The position numbers were made by a program, and so were the translations under genes. The notes under the pieces were generated by a model that was given only the letters and a program-made list of their open reading frames with translations, did no database searches and had not been told where the DNA came from. From NCBI RefSeq assembly GCF_009903625.1, contig NZ_CP047569.1:2140501-2204500 (forward strand): a stretch of DNA of 64,000 bases. Reading direction: 5' to 3'. Shown in pieces: positions 45,504 through 55,399 of this stretch. Source of the DNA: Microbulbifer sp. ALW1. Its GTDB lineage: Bacteria; Pseudomonadota; Gammaproteobacteria; Pseudomonadales; Cellvibrionaceae. The number at the start of each line of letters is the position of its first letter. Positions within the stretch are counted from its first letter, which is position 1.

Positions 45504-46859
45504 TCATTCAACCACAGCAGTGATTTCCCCTTCAGCCAGCCTGGCGTGGACTCTTTGTCCTGAAATCACATCCTGGGCACGACGTATGACCTGTTTCTGT
45601 TCATTCTGGACAATCGCGTAGCCACGATCCAGTACCGCCAGGGGACTGACACTGTTGAGCAGCTGAGCGGAAAAGCCTAGCTGCTCGCCCTTGTGTTGCA
45701 GCAGGGACACAATGGATTTGTGCAGGCGCTGGGTTTGCTGTGATAGTTGTAACTGCGCACGCTGCAACTGTTGTCGAGGGTGAACTTGCGCCAGGGCACG
45801 CTCCAGTTGTGCCAGTTGCAGGGTGTTGGCCTGGGTGCGACCGCGCATTGCCGCCTGTAGTCGAATCTCCAGATGGTCCAATCGCTGCGCACGGTTTTGC
45901 AGTTGCTCCCGGGGGTGGCGGATACGGTTGCCTACCAGCTGCACCTGCTGTCGCAAGTGGCGCAGTTGCAACTCCATGGCGCGTGTCAGCCGCCAGCGAG
46001 CTCCCTCGATTTCCTCGCTGAGTGCGGCGGCGTTGGCGCTGGCGATCTCCGCGGCGGCAGAGGGGGTGGGCGCGCGGACATCGGCTACCAGGTCGGCGAT
46101 CGTGGTATCGGTTTCATGTCCCACTGCGGAAATGGTGGGGATCGGGCAGGCGGCCAGGGCACGGGCAACAATTTCTTCGTTAAACGACCACAAGTCCTCG
46201 AGCGAACCGCCACCGCGTCCGACGATCAACAGATCGTGACGTTGCAGTCGCCCGGCAAGCGCAATGGCGTTGGCAATCTGCTGGGCAGCACCCTGTCCCT
46301 GCACGGCGACCGGGATCAGCTCGATTTTCGCGGCCGGGTAGCGTCGTCCCAGTACCTGGATCATGTCCCTTACCGCGGCACCCGTGGGGGAGGTGATGAT
46401 GCCGATGGTGGTGGGCAGGTAGGGCAGGGGCTTTTTGCGTGCCAGTTCGAACAGTCCCTCAGCCTGTAACTTGGCTTTCAGCATTTCCAGCTGGCGCATC
46501 AGGGCGCCAAAGCCCGCTTCTTCCAGGTGCTCGATAATCAGCTGAAATTCACCGCGCCCCTCATAGAGGCTGACCCGGGCGCGCGCGAGCACCTCGCGAC
46601 CATTGCCTGGCTGGAAGCGCACACTGCGGTTGCGGCCTTTGAACATGGCACAGCGCACCTGGGCGCGAGCGTCCTTGAGGGTAAAGTACCAGTGGCCGGA
46701 GCTGGGTGCGGCGAAATTGGAGATTTCGCCGCTGATCCACAGCAGCGGCACGCTGCCCTCAAGCAGATGTTTCACTTCCCGGTTGAGCTCACTGACGGAC
46801 AGCACGGGGCGGCCGTCGGTGGGGAGTGGGTTAGGTGCGCTGGGGGGAGTGTGTAGCAT
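45504..46859 (-). CDS. xseA: Exodeoxyribonuclease VII large subunit
   Basis: 451 aa. The OB-fold N-terminus (PLLWISGEISNFAAPSSGHW, then YFTLKDARAQVRCAMFKGRN) is followed by the exonuclease VII core (GIITSPTGAAVRDMIQVLGR, DLLIVGRGGGSLEDLWSFNE, GHETDTTIADLVADVRAPTP) and a coiled-coil C-terminal third. The small subunit (xseB) is not in the window. It is divergent from guaB, which is the common gammaproteobacterial order. Confidence 0.97.
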   Translation of the reverse strand: MLHTPPSAPNPLPTDGRPVLSVSELNREVKHLLEGSVPLLWISGEISNFAAPSSGHWYFTLKDARAQVRCAMFKGRNRSVRFQPGNGREVLARARVSLYEGRGEFQLIIEHLEEAGFGALMRQLEMLKAKLQAEGLFELARKKPLPYLPTTIGIITSPTGAAVRDMIQVLGRRYPAAKIELIPVAVQGQGAAQQIANAIALAGRLQRHDLLIVGRGGGSLEDLWSFNEEIVARALAACPIPTISAVGHETDTTIADLVADVRAPTPSAAAEIASANAAALSEEIEGARWRLTRAMELQLRHLRQQVQLVGNRIRHPREQLQNRAQRLDHLEIRLQAAMRGRTQANTLQLAQLERALAQVHPRQQLQRAQLQLSQQTQRLHKSIVSLLQHKGEQLGFSAQLLNSVSPLAVLDRGYAIVQNEQKQVIRRAQDVISGQRVHARLAEGEITAVVE

Positions 46860-46949
46860 CTGGGACTCTTCAGGACGGTTTCAGGCGGCCAATATTGCAA
46901 GGATGGGTGCCCGCGTAAAGAGATTTGCCAATCTAGACTAAATAGGCTT

Positions 46950-46977
46950 TTGTTTCCGAGATCGTTGCGGCTATAAT
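46950..46977 (+). promoter_or_regulatory. Sigma-70 promoter of guaBA
   Basis: TTGTTT at 46950-46955 and TATAAT at 46972-46977 with a 16-nt spacer, about 37 bp before the guaB start. This is a strong consensus -10 box. Confidence 0.75.
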
Positions 46978-47013
46978 CGCGCCGATACCCATTCCCGCTC
47001 CCTTGAGGTTTGA

Positions 47014-48507
<1,494 letters not shown>

Positions 48508-48566
48508 AAATTGATACTCCGCATTCAATGCGGATTAAAAAACAGAAGTGCACTTTCAAGTGAACC

Positions 48567-48594
48567 GCAAACGGACCTCTCAGGGTCCGTTTGC
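48567..48594 (+). terminator. Hairpin between guaB and guaA
   Basis: A perfect 11-bp stem (48567-48577 with 48584-48594, loop TCTCAG) lies about 28 bp before the guaA start. It is followed by TTTATAAAA and so lacks a strong T-run; it may be an attenuator or a processing site rather than a full terminator. A smaller 7-bp hairpin (48518-48534) precedes it. Confidence 0.55.
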
Positions 48595-48621
48595 CGTTTA
48601 TAAAACCGTTACGAGTAAGCC

Positions 48622-50199
48622 ATGAGCCAAGATATCCATTCCAGCCGAATTCTGATTCTCGACTTCGGTTCCCAGTACACCCAGTTGATTGCCCGCCGTG
48701 TGCGCGAGCTGGGCGTGTTTTCCGAGATTCGCGCATTCGATATGAGCGATGACGAAATCCGCGAGTACAACCCCAAGGGTATTATTCTCGCCGGTGGTCC
48801 GGAATCTGTTCCCGAAGAGGGCTCCCCACGCGCGCCACAGGCAGTGTTTGAACTGGGTGTGCCGGTACTGGGTATCTGCTACGGCATGCAGACCATGGCG
48901 CACCAGCTGGGTGGCGCGGTGGAAGGCAGTAATGTGCGCGAGTTTGGTTACGCCCAGGTGAAAGTCGAAGGGCAGTCCGCACTGCTGCACGACATCAAAG
49001 ATCACCTGGACGACAGCGGCAGCGCGCTGCTGGATGTATGGATGAGCCACGGCGACAAAGTGGTAAAAATGCCGCAGGGATTCGAGCTGATGGCCTCAAC
49101 CCCATCCTGTCCCATCGCCGGTATGTACAACGCGGAAAAGAATTTCTTTGGCGTACAGTTCCACCCGGAAGTCACCCACACCCTGCAGGGTAACCGCATT
49201 TACGAGCACTTCGTGATCGAGCTGTGCGGCTGTGAAAAACTGTGGACCCCGGAAAACATCATTGAAGACTCCATCGCCAAGGTGCGCGAGCAGGTAGGTA
49301 GCTCGAAAGTGCTGCTGGGCCTGTCCGGCGGTGTCGACAGCTCCGTTGTGGCGGCGCTGCTGCACAAAGCCATCGGCGACCAGCTTACCTGTGTCTTTGT
49401 AGACAACGGCCTGCTGCGCAAGAACGAAGGCGACCAGGTAATGCAGATGTTCGCCGACAACATGGGCGTGCGTGTTATCCGTGCCGATGCAGAAGAGGCG
49501 TTCCTTTCGCGTCTCGCAGGCGAAGACGAGCCGGAAGCCAAGCGCAAAATCATCGGCAATACCTTTATCGAAATCTTCGACAAGGAAGCCACCAAACTCA
49601 AGGATGTGAAATTCCTTGCCCAGGGCACCATCTACCCGGATGTGATCGAGTCAGCCGCCGCCAAGACCGGAAAGGCGCACGTGATCAAATCCCACCACAA
49701 TGTGGGCGGTTTGCCGGAAGATATGGCGTTTGAACTGGTGGAACCGCTGCGCGAACTGTTCAAGGATGAAGTGCGCAAGATTGGCCTGGAACTGGGCCTG
49801 CCCTACGACATGGTTTACCGCCACCCCTTCCCGGGGCCGGGTCTCGGTGTGCGTATCCTCGGCGAAGTGAAAAAGGAATACGCAGACATCTTGCGCGAAG
49901 CCGATGCCATCTTTATCGAGGAGCTGCACAAGGCCGACTGGTACCACAAAACCAGCCAGGCATTTGTGGTGTTCCTGCCGGTCAAATCCGTTGGTGTAGT
50001 GGGCGACGGCCGCCGCTATGAATACGTGGTGGCGCTGCGAGCGGTCGAGACCGTCGACTTCATGACCGCGCGCTGGGCGCATCTGCCTTATGAGCTGATC
50101 GAGAAGGTCTCCAACCGTATCATCAATGAGATCGAACACATCTCACGGGTGACCTACGATGTTTCCAGCAAGCCGCCAGCGACCATTGAGTGGGAGTAA
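48622..50199 (+). CDS. guaA: GMP synthase (glutamine-hydrolysing)
   Basis: 525 aa, the standard length. An N-terminal class-I glutamine amidotransferase (Cys 86 in [15 protein letters not shown], His/Glu in QFHPEVTHT) feeds ammonia to the ATP-pyrophosphatase domain ([14 protein letters not shown]) and the C-terminal dimerisation domain ([16 protein letters not shown]). It converts XMP to GMP. Partner of guaB in the same operon. Confidence 0.98.
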   Translation: MSQDIHSSRILILDFGSQYTQLIARRVRELGVFSEIRAFDMSDDEIREYNPKGIILAGGPESVPEEGSPRAPQAVFELGVPVLGICYGMQTMAHQLGGAVEGSNVREFGYAQVKVEGQSALLHDIKDHLDDSGSALLDVWMSHGDKVVKMPQGFELMASTPSCPIAGMYNAEKNFFGVQFHPEVTHTLQGNRIYEHFVIELCGCEKLWTPENIIEDSIAKVREQVGSSKVLLGLSGGVDSSVVAALLHKAIGDQLTCVFVDNGLLRKNEGDQVMQMFADNMGVRVIRADAEEAFLSRLAGEDEPEAKRKIIGNTFIEIFDKEATKLKDVKFLAQGTIYPDVIESAAAKTGKAHVIKSHHNVGGLPEDMAFELVEPLRELFKDEVRKIGLELGLPYDMVYRHPFPGPGLGVRILGEVKKEYADILREADAIFIEELHKADWYHKTSQAFVVFLPVKSVGVVGDGRRYEYVVALRAVETVDFMTARWAHLPYELIEKVSNRIINEIEHISRVTYDVSSKPPATIEWE

Positions 50200-50456
50200 T
50201 GGCTCCTCACTGGTAATCGCCAGTACTGTTGTGAATCCCGGTTGATGCTTGAAGCGTTTGCGTGCCAGCGATAAACCAGGTTTGCGCACAATACGCAAGG
50301 ATGCGATCAAGCCCCGTCCTCTGCTGGTCAGAATGTCCACCGGGCGGCGGGGTTTGATTTCTCAATGGCTCTCAATCTTGGGCTTTGCTTCTAAAGCTTC
50401 CCTCCCTGAACTCTTTCGCGTGGGCCCCTGATTCTGTTGGCGCCGGGCCACAGATC

Positions 50457-51572
50457 TCAAGGCTGAGCGTTGGCGGGTATTGTCAGTGCGCGCAGGTTTT
50501 TCAGTAGGTTTTCGGCTCGCGCGATATTGCTCACCAGTTGGACATTGTCCGGGGCCAGGGTGCTGGCCTCACGCCAGACATACAGCGCTTGCTCGATTTT
50601 TCCTTCACTGTATAAATCATTGCCCCGTTTAATCGCGGCGTCCACGCGGGCATCCAGCTGGGATTGGAACTGTGATTGTAGCGGTAACAGCTGTGGGTGC
50701 TGCGGAGATTGTTGTCGCAGTTGTTCCAGGTACTGCCGCGCACTGGGCAGGTCGCCGGTATCCAGAGCCTGTTGTAATTCTGCGATGGGGACTTGGGCAG
50801 CCTCTACCGGCGTGGTTATGGCCGGTATCGTTTTGGTGCGACTGCGGTTTTGACGGGAGTTTTGGTTGAGGTGTCGGCTGAGGAGTGCCTGGCTCTGCGC
50901 CAGTTGTGCCTGTAGGTCAGAATCCTGCTGGAGGTCGTCGCCGTATAGCGCTCGAGCAATTTTCAGGGCGCGCTGGGCCATCTCATAGTCTTCGCGCTTC
51001 TCGCGCGCTATGGCTTGCTCTACATATTCGTGCAGTGCTTGCGCTGATGCCCGGCGCTTGCGGTTGTAGTTTTTCAGTTCGAGCCAGGTCAGAGCGGCTG
51101 GGCCATTGAGTTGCTGTAAGCGCTGGTAGGCTTCGGCATCTTTGAGTAGCTGCTCGCCACGGTGTATCTCAAGTTCCATACGCACACGCTCTTCCCGCAG
51201 CTGGCGCCGAGTGGCCAGTTGCAGTTGCGCACTGATCAGAACCTGGCTGTCTGGCAATACTCTTGTGGCACCTTTTAATAGTTGTTCGGCGCCATGCCAG
51301 TCATTCTGGTGTTCAAGAGTGCTCGCAGTGCGGATGACATCGCGCTCGAATTGTTGCAGCTCGCCGTGTAACTGTTTGATTTGTTTCTGTTGCTCCGCTG
51401 TCGCGGTATCCAGTTGCTGCAACTGATGGAGCTCGGCCGACTGCCGGCGAACCAGCTGCAGGGTATCGGGTGAAAAACCTTCCAGGTTCTGCGGTGCGGG
51501 GATCAGGCTACATGCCGGCAGTAGCGGCATCAGGAGCAGCCACAGGAGATACCTCGCAAGCCGGTCAGGCAT
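50457..51572 (-). CDS. TPR/coiled-coil lipoprotein of unknown function
   Basis: About 371 aa. The preferred ATG at 51572 gives a lipoprotein signal (LLWLLLMPLLPACSLIPAPQ with lipidated Cys after LPA). The rest is rich in Gln/Leu helices: a predicted coiled coil (LHQLQQLDTATAEQQKQIKQ) and TPR-like helix pairs (AELQQALDTGDLPSARQYLE and GNDLYSEGKIEQALYVWREA). No enzymatic motif. The start overlaps the stop of the adenylate/guanylate cyclase gene by 8 bp, so the two are made together. It could be an envelope partner of the cyclase; this is inference. Confidence 0.8.
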   Translation of the reverse strand: MPDRLARYLLWLLLMPLLPACSLIPAPQNLEGFSPDTLQLVRRQSAELHQLQQLDTATAEQQKQIKQLHGELQQFERDVIRTASTLEHQNDWHGAEQLLKGATRVLPDSQVLISAQLQLATRRQLREERVRMELEIHRGEQLLKDAEAYQRLQQLNGPAALTWLELKNYNRKRRASAQALHEYVEQAIAREKREDYEMAQRALKIARALYGDDLQQDSDLQAQLAQSQALLSRHLNQNSRQNRSRTKTIPAITTPVEAAQVPIAELQQALDTGDLPSARQYLEQLRQQSPQHPQLLPLQSQFQSQLDARVDAAIKRGNDLYSEGKIEQALYVWREASTLAPDNVQLVSNIARAENLLKNLRALTIPANAQP

Positions 51573-53088
51573 GGTCGACAGCCCGCAGGCCGGTTTGGTG
51601 TGTGCCACTGGTCATTAAGCTATGCAGATTGGCTTCCAGCTGTGCCTGATCGTCGCAATGAATATCCTGCACCGAATAGATTTGTACCGGTGTCGATTTG
51701 CCGCGAATCGACAGGTTCTGCCCGGCGTCCGCGGTGATGCGTGGCTGTAACATGGTAAACAGTTGTTTTCGGATAATGGTTTGATCCGGCTGGGCTTCAC
51801 TGCACAGCCGGGATGCCAGGTTTACGGCATCGCCGACCACGGTGTACTCCATGCGTTCGTCGGAGCCAAGGTTACCTGCAAGCATGGCGCCGCTGTTGAT
51901 GCCGATGCGAAAGTGCACTTCGGGACGGCCGTCAGCGCGACGCTGCTCGTTCAACTGCGCCGCTAGCCGCTGAATCAATATAGCGCAGCTGACAGCATTG
52001 AATGCATGGTCACTATCGTCTTCCAGTATTCCAAACACCAACATCGCACAATCGCCGATAAATTTGTCGACTACCCCGCCATACAATGAGCAGGCGCGCG
52101 AGATATAGGAAAAATATTCGTTTAACAGCTCTGAAACCTGGCTTGGCTCCAGTTTTTCCGACATGGCGGTAAAGCCGGTGATGTCGGCGAACAGCACCGT
52201 CGCTTCGATGGGCCTATCCACCAGCCGAACTTCATCCAGGTTGGCCAGGACCTTATCAGCAACATTCTTCGACACGTAGCGGGAAAAGACCTGCTCGACC
52301 TGAGATTTTTTTAGCAGACCCGCCGCCATATTGTTGAACCCTTCGAACAGAAAGCCGAGTTCATCGTTGCGCCGCTGGTCGATGCGGGTTGCGAGATTGC
52401 CACGGCCGATTGCCCTGGTCGCCTCCATAAGGTGGTGGATGGGAAGCGACAGGCGCCGGCTCAGCCAGTAGGCCAGCAGTGAGGCGAGTAGAGTCATGCC
52501 CAGGGTGGCGTAAATAATGGCATTGCGGGCGCTGGTTGCGGCCTGGTCCATCTGTGAGGCCGATAGGGTCACCACGACAGAACCGACCCTGACGCCCTGG
52601 TAGGTGGCTGGGGCGACAAAGCTGATCAGGCGTTCGCTGGCGCCATCTGCGGCTTCCCGGAACCAGGGCTGGGCCCTGGCAGTGCCCGCGGCAAACAGAT
52701 GGCGGGGTATTTCTGGCTGGATCCCGGTCGCCGAAAGCAGGGCGCCATCATGGTCGTAAATACCTGCACCGAGAACCTTGCCGTCCATCCCGAGATTAGT
52801 GGTTAGCAGGCGCAGATTCAGGTTGTTCTCCGACAGAATCGGCTCGCTGGAAAGCTTTGCCAGCTGCAGCGCCATGGTATTGCCGAAATCCTCCAGTTGC
52901 GACCGCATCAGGCGGTTCTGGTTGTCGCTGATGAATATCCCCAGGCTCGCCATGCCCAAGACCAACAGCAGTGTCATAACCAGGGCCAGTTTGAAGGCAA
53001 TAGGGATATGGCGGGGGAGCAGCCTGGCCAAGCGCACATGTAGGCCGTCGGCAATTTGCCGCAACGTAGCTTTGGCCTTCGTGATCAA
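51565..53088 (-). CDS. HAMP-guanylate/adenylate cyclase membrane protein
   Basis: 507 aa. Membrane segment (ALVMTLLLVLGMASLGIFI), periplasmic sensor (about 45-185), second membrane segment, HAMP (IHHLMEATRAIGRGNLATRI), then a class-III nucleotide cyclase domain. ATVLFADITGFTAMSEKLEP holds the first metal Asp and VVDKFIGDCAMLVFG the second. This makes cAMP or cGMP in response to an unknown signal. The start is TTG at 53088 with AGGAGA about 10 nt upstream. Its 3' end overlaps the lipoprotein gene. Confidence 0.9.
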   Translation of the reverse strand: MITKAKATLRQIADGLHVRLARLLPRHIPIAFKLALVMTLLLVLGMASLGIFISDNQNRLMRSQLEDFGNTMALQLAKLSSEPILSENNLNLRLLTTNLGMDGKVLGAGIYDHDGALLSATGIQPEIPRHLFAAGTARAQPWFREAADGASERLISFVAPATYQGVRVGSVVVTLSASQMDQAATSARNAIIYATLGMTLLASLLAYWLSRRLSLPIHHLMEATRAIGRGNLATRIDQRRNDELGFLFEGFNNMAAGLLKKSQVEQVFSRYVSKNVADKVLANLDEVRLVDRPIEATVLFADITGFTAMSEKLEPSQVSELLNEYFSYISRACSLYGGVVDKFIGDCAMLVFGILEDDSDHAFNAVSCAILIQRLAAQLNEQRRADGRPEVHFRIGINSGAMLAGNLGSDERMEYTVVGDAVNLASRLCSEAQPDQTIIRKQLFTMLQPRITADAGQNLSIRGKSTPVQIYSVQDIHCDDQAQLEANLHSLMTSGTHQTGLRAVDHA

Positions 53089-53425
53089 GGGGGTTGCTCT
53101 CCTCTGGATATTCGGGGTGAAGGGTGTGGTTGGATGGGGACTATACCAGTTCTTGGGCTGCCACTAGGAATCCCGGTTGAGCAGGCGGATTTTTTTGCCT
53201 TCGGTTTCCGGTTTGAGCGGTTCAGGTGTGCTCTGGTCGCGGCGGAAGGAAGGTGAAAAACAGCGTCCAGACTGGTAGTATCCCGCTGCAATTGCAGGTG
53301 TCGATGGCGATTCACATTTCGCCGCGCTGCCAGAGCTGGCTGATTGTCCACTGCGCCTTTGGCCTCGATCAGGATCGGGGGGCAGGGGTGAGGCGTACTT
53401 GCAAGCCGTACTTTATTCCATCTTT
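53089..53425. other. Intergenic region between the cyclase and the iron operon
   Basis: No gene, repeat or RNA could be supported here. It holds divergent promoter sequences for the cyclase (minus) and the iron operon (plus). Open frames crossing it lack family content. Confidence 0.5.
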
Positions 53426-53444
53426 GATAATGAGTATCATTTGC
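53426..53444 (+). promoter_or_regulatory. Fur box upstream of the iron operon
   Basis: GATAATGAGTATCATTTGC matches 15 of 19 positions of the classic Fur consensus GATAATGATAATCATTATC. It lies about 30 bp before the start at 53476, within the probable promoter. Iron-repressed expression of the four-gene operon is expected. Confidence 0.8.
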
Positions 53445-53475
53445 GAGATTTGACGCAATAAAAGAGTGGACGTTT

Positions 53476-54294
53476 ATGCAAGCTAAATATTCTGTACAAA
53501 AGCGTCGAGGCCTCGGCCTGGCGATCGGCTTTGTTACCCTGCTGGCCGCGGGCCAGGTATTCGCCAACGGCGCCATCGGCGACCACGTCAATGAGCTGAA
53601 AGCACATATCGGTTCCTACACCGAGGAAGTGAGCTGGCTGGTTGGCAAGTACGGTGAAGTGGTCGACAGCTACGAGAAAAAAGGCCAGAAAGCCACTGAC
53701 ACCAATGTCATGGTGGAGTACTGGGAAGAGGTGGATTTCCACTCCGCGATTGAAACCAATTACGTGCCGGTGTACGCCAATATCTGGCAGGGCATCTTCG
53801 GGGTAAAACAGGCGATCGAAGCCGGTGCGCCCATCGCCAAGGTGCGTGAAGAACAAGCCAAATTGAACCAGGCCCTGTGGCAGGGGCTGGGTGCGGTGAA
53901 GCTCGCGTCCCAGTTCCAGGAGAAAGGCCTGCTGGCGAAGGTGCAGACTACCGAGACTGAGCCGACCACCATGCCGGAAACTCTGGACGATATTAAACAT
54001 CGCCTGGATCGTGTAGTGGCCAAGTACGCGGAGAAGCTGCCAGAGGCGGCCACCAATATCGTCCACGATACCTACCTGCACCGTTTTGAGGGTGTCGAGG
54101 GTGCTCTGATCGAGCAGGATGCCGCGCTGGTTGAGGACCTGGAAAAAGATTTCAACGTCACGCTGCCCCAGGCACTGGATGGCAAAACCAGCGTTGATGA
54201 TGTGCGCAAAGTGGTAGAAGCCATGCAGGCCAAGCTGGACAAGGCTAAAAGCCTGCTGTTGGAAGCGGAAAAGAAACGTAAAGACGTCTTTTAA
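53476..54294 (+). CDS. Uncharacterised periplasmic helical protein, first gene of a Fur-type iron operon
   Basis: 272 aa with a clear signal peptide (GLGLAIGFVTLLAAGQVFAN). The mature protein is almost all helical and acidic, with Glu/His/Asp-rich stretches such as MVEYWEEVDFHSAIE and HRFEGVEGALIEQD and heptad-like helices at the C-terminus (MQAKLDKAKSLLLEAEKKRK). It bears some resemblance in feel to the extracytoplasmic part of FTR1-type iron permeases, but I do not recognise the family. It is followed by ferric ABC transporter genes and preceded by a Fur box, so a role in binding or delivering iron is likely. Confidence 0.8.
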   Translation: MQAKYSVQKRRGLGLAIGFVTLLAAGQVFANGAIGDHVNELKAHIGSYTEEVSWLVGKYGEVVDSYEKKGQKATDTNVMVEYWEEVDFHSAIETNYVPVYANIWQGIFGVKQAIEAGAPIAKVREEQAKLNQALWQGLGAVKLASQFQEKGLLAKVQTTETEPTTMPETLDDIKHRLDRVVAKYAEKLPEAATNIVHDTYLHRFEGVEGALIEQDAALVEDLEKDFNVTLPQALDGKTSVDDVRKVVEAMQAKLDKAKSLLLEAEKKRKDVF

Positions 54295-54354
54295 GGTGCT
54301 GCCGGTAACGCTAGGGTTGCCGGCTTTGCTCTTTGGATTCAGTAAGGAATAAAT

Positions 54355-55380
54355 GTGCAGCGCAGAGCTTTTATGCATGGCCTGGCTGCGGTTGGCGCGC
54401 TGGGCTGTCTGCCGGCAGCCCGCGCACTGGCTGCGAGTCCCACGGCTACGTCCATAGGAAATGCCATCTCCGTCGACCAGCTCCCCAAGTTGGAAGGTGA
54501 CCTCACCCTGTATCTCGGGCGCGGGGAGGGTGGTCTTTACGAGAATGTTCTCGAAGCGATCAAGAAGCGCAATCCCAAGCTGAACCTGAAGATCCGTCGT
54601 GGCGTTACTGCGGCACTGGCGAATACCATCGTGGCTGAGGCCAAGGCGGGTGTGCGTCGGGCAGATGTGTTCTGGGCGGTGGACTCTGGTGCTGTCGGCG
54701 TTGTGGCCGATGCAGGTCTTGCGCGCCCGCTCCCGGCGGCGCTGACGGATCAACTCAAGCCTGGCTTCCAGTACTCCCACTGGGCGCCGGTCACCGGGCG
54801 CATTCGTACGCTCCCTTACAATACAGATCGCCTGAATGCAGACCAGATTCCCGACAGCATTATGGCGCTGGCGGATAGCAATCTGTCCATCGGCTGGGCG
54901 CCGGCTTACGCCGCCTTCCAGTCGTTTGTGACGGCCATGCGCCTGCTGGAGGGCGACAAGGCCACCGGCGATTGGCTGCGTGCGGTCAGCCAGCGGGCCA
55001 AAACCTACGCCGGTGAGCTGGGTGTGGTGATGGGTGTTGAGCGCGGCGAAGTCGATGTGGGCCTCGCCAACCACTACTACACCCTGCGTTTGAAAAGCGG
55101 TAAACCTGACGCCAGTGTCGATCTGGCGTTTACCAAAAATGATGCCGGCTGCCTGGTCAATGCGGGAGGCGTGGTTGCCCTGAGTGAGGGTGATCTGCCA
55201 ACTAACTTTATCCGCTACCTGTTGACCCGTGAAGTACAGTCGTATCTCGCTTCCGAGGCTTTTGAAATTCCACTGGTCAATGGCGTGCAGCCACCAGCGG
55301 GGCTGGTCCCTCTGAGCAGTATTTCTCCCCCAAGGTGGACCTCACCCAGCTGGCTGACCTGCGCCCGACGCTCAATCTGA
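54355..55380 (+). CDS. Ferric-iron ABC transporter substrate-binding protein with frameshifted C-terminus
   Basis: 341 aa, starting at GTG after AAGGA. QRRAFMHGLAAVGALGCLPA looks like a Tat-type signal, then a FbpA-like fold: LTLYLGRGEGGLYENVLEAI, KAGVRRADVFWAVDSGAVG, LPYNTDRLNAD and NDAGCLVNAGGVVAL. The last ~22 residues (SSISPPRWTSPSWL and after) are out of frame. Reading one base earlier from 55314 gives EQYFSPKVDLTQLADLRPTL and a stop at 55401-55403 that overlaps the permease ATG as ATGA, which is the expected family end. So one G appears to be missing near 55314. Confidence 0.85.
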   Translation: MQRRAFMHGLAAVGALGCLPAARALAASPTATSIGNAISVDQLPKLEGDLTLYLGRGEGGLYENVLEAIKKRNPKLNLKIRRGVTAALANTIVAEAKAGVRRADVFWAVDSGAVGVVADAGLARPLPAALTDQLKPGFQYSHWAPVTGRIRTLPYNTDRLNADQIPDSIMALADSNLSIGWAPAYAAFQSFVTAMRLLEGDKATGDWLRAVSQRAKTYAGELGVVMGVERGEVDVGLANHYYTLRLKSGKPDASVDLAFTKNDAGCLVNAGGVVALSEGDLPTNFIRYLLTREVQSYLASEAFEIPLVNGVQPPAGLVPLSSISPPRWTSPSWLTCARRSI

Positions 55381-55399
55381 TGCGCAGCGTCGGCGTGCT

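Noticed and set aside
53085..53591. 168-codon minus-strand frame between the cyclase and iron operon
   Set aside because: It runs through the Fur box and the start of the iron operon, with low-complexity Arg/Pro/Ser content.
53437..55074. A 545-codon minus-strand open frame opposite the iron operon
   Set aside because: It covers two genes with signal peptides and recognisable operon context on the plus strand; the antisense product has no recognisable content.
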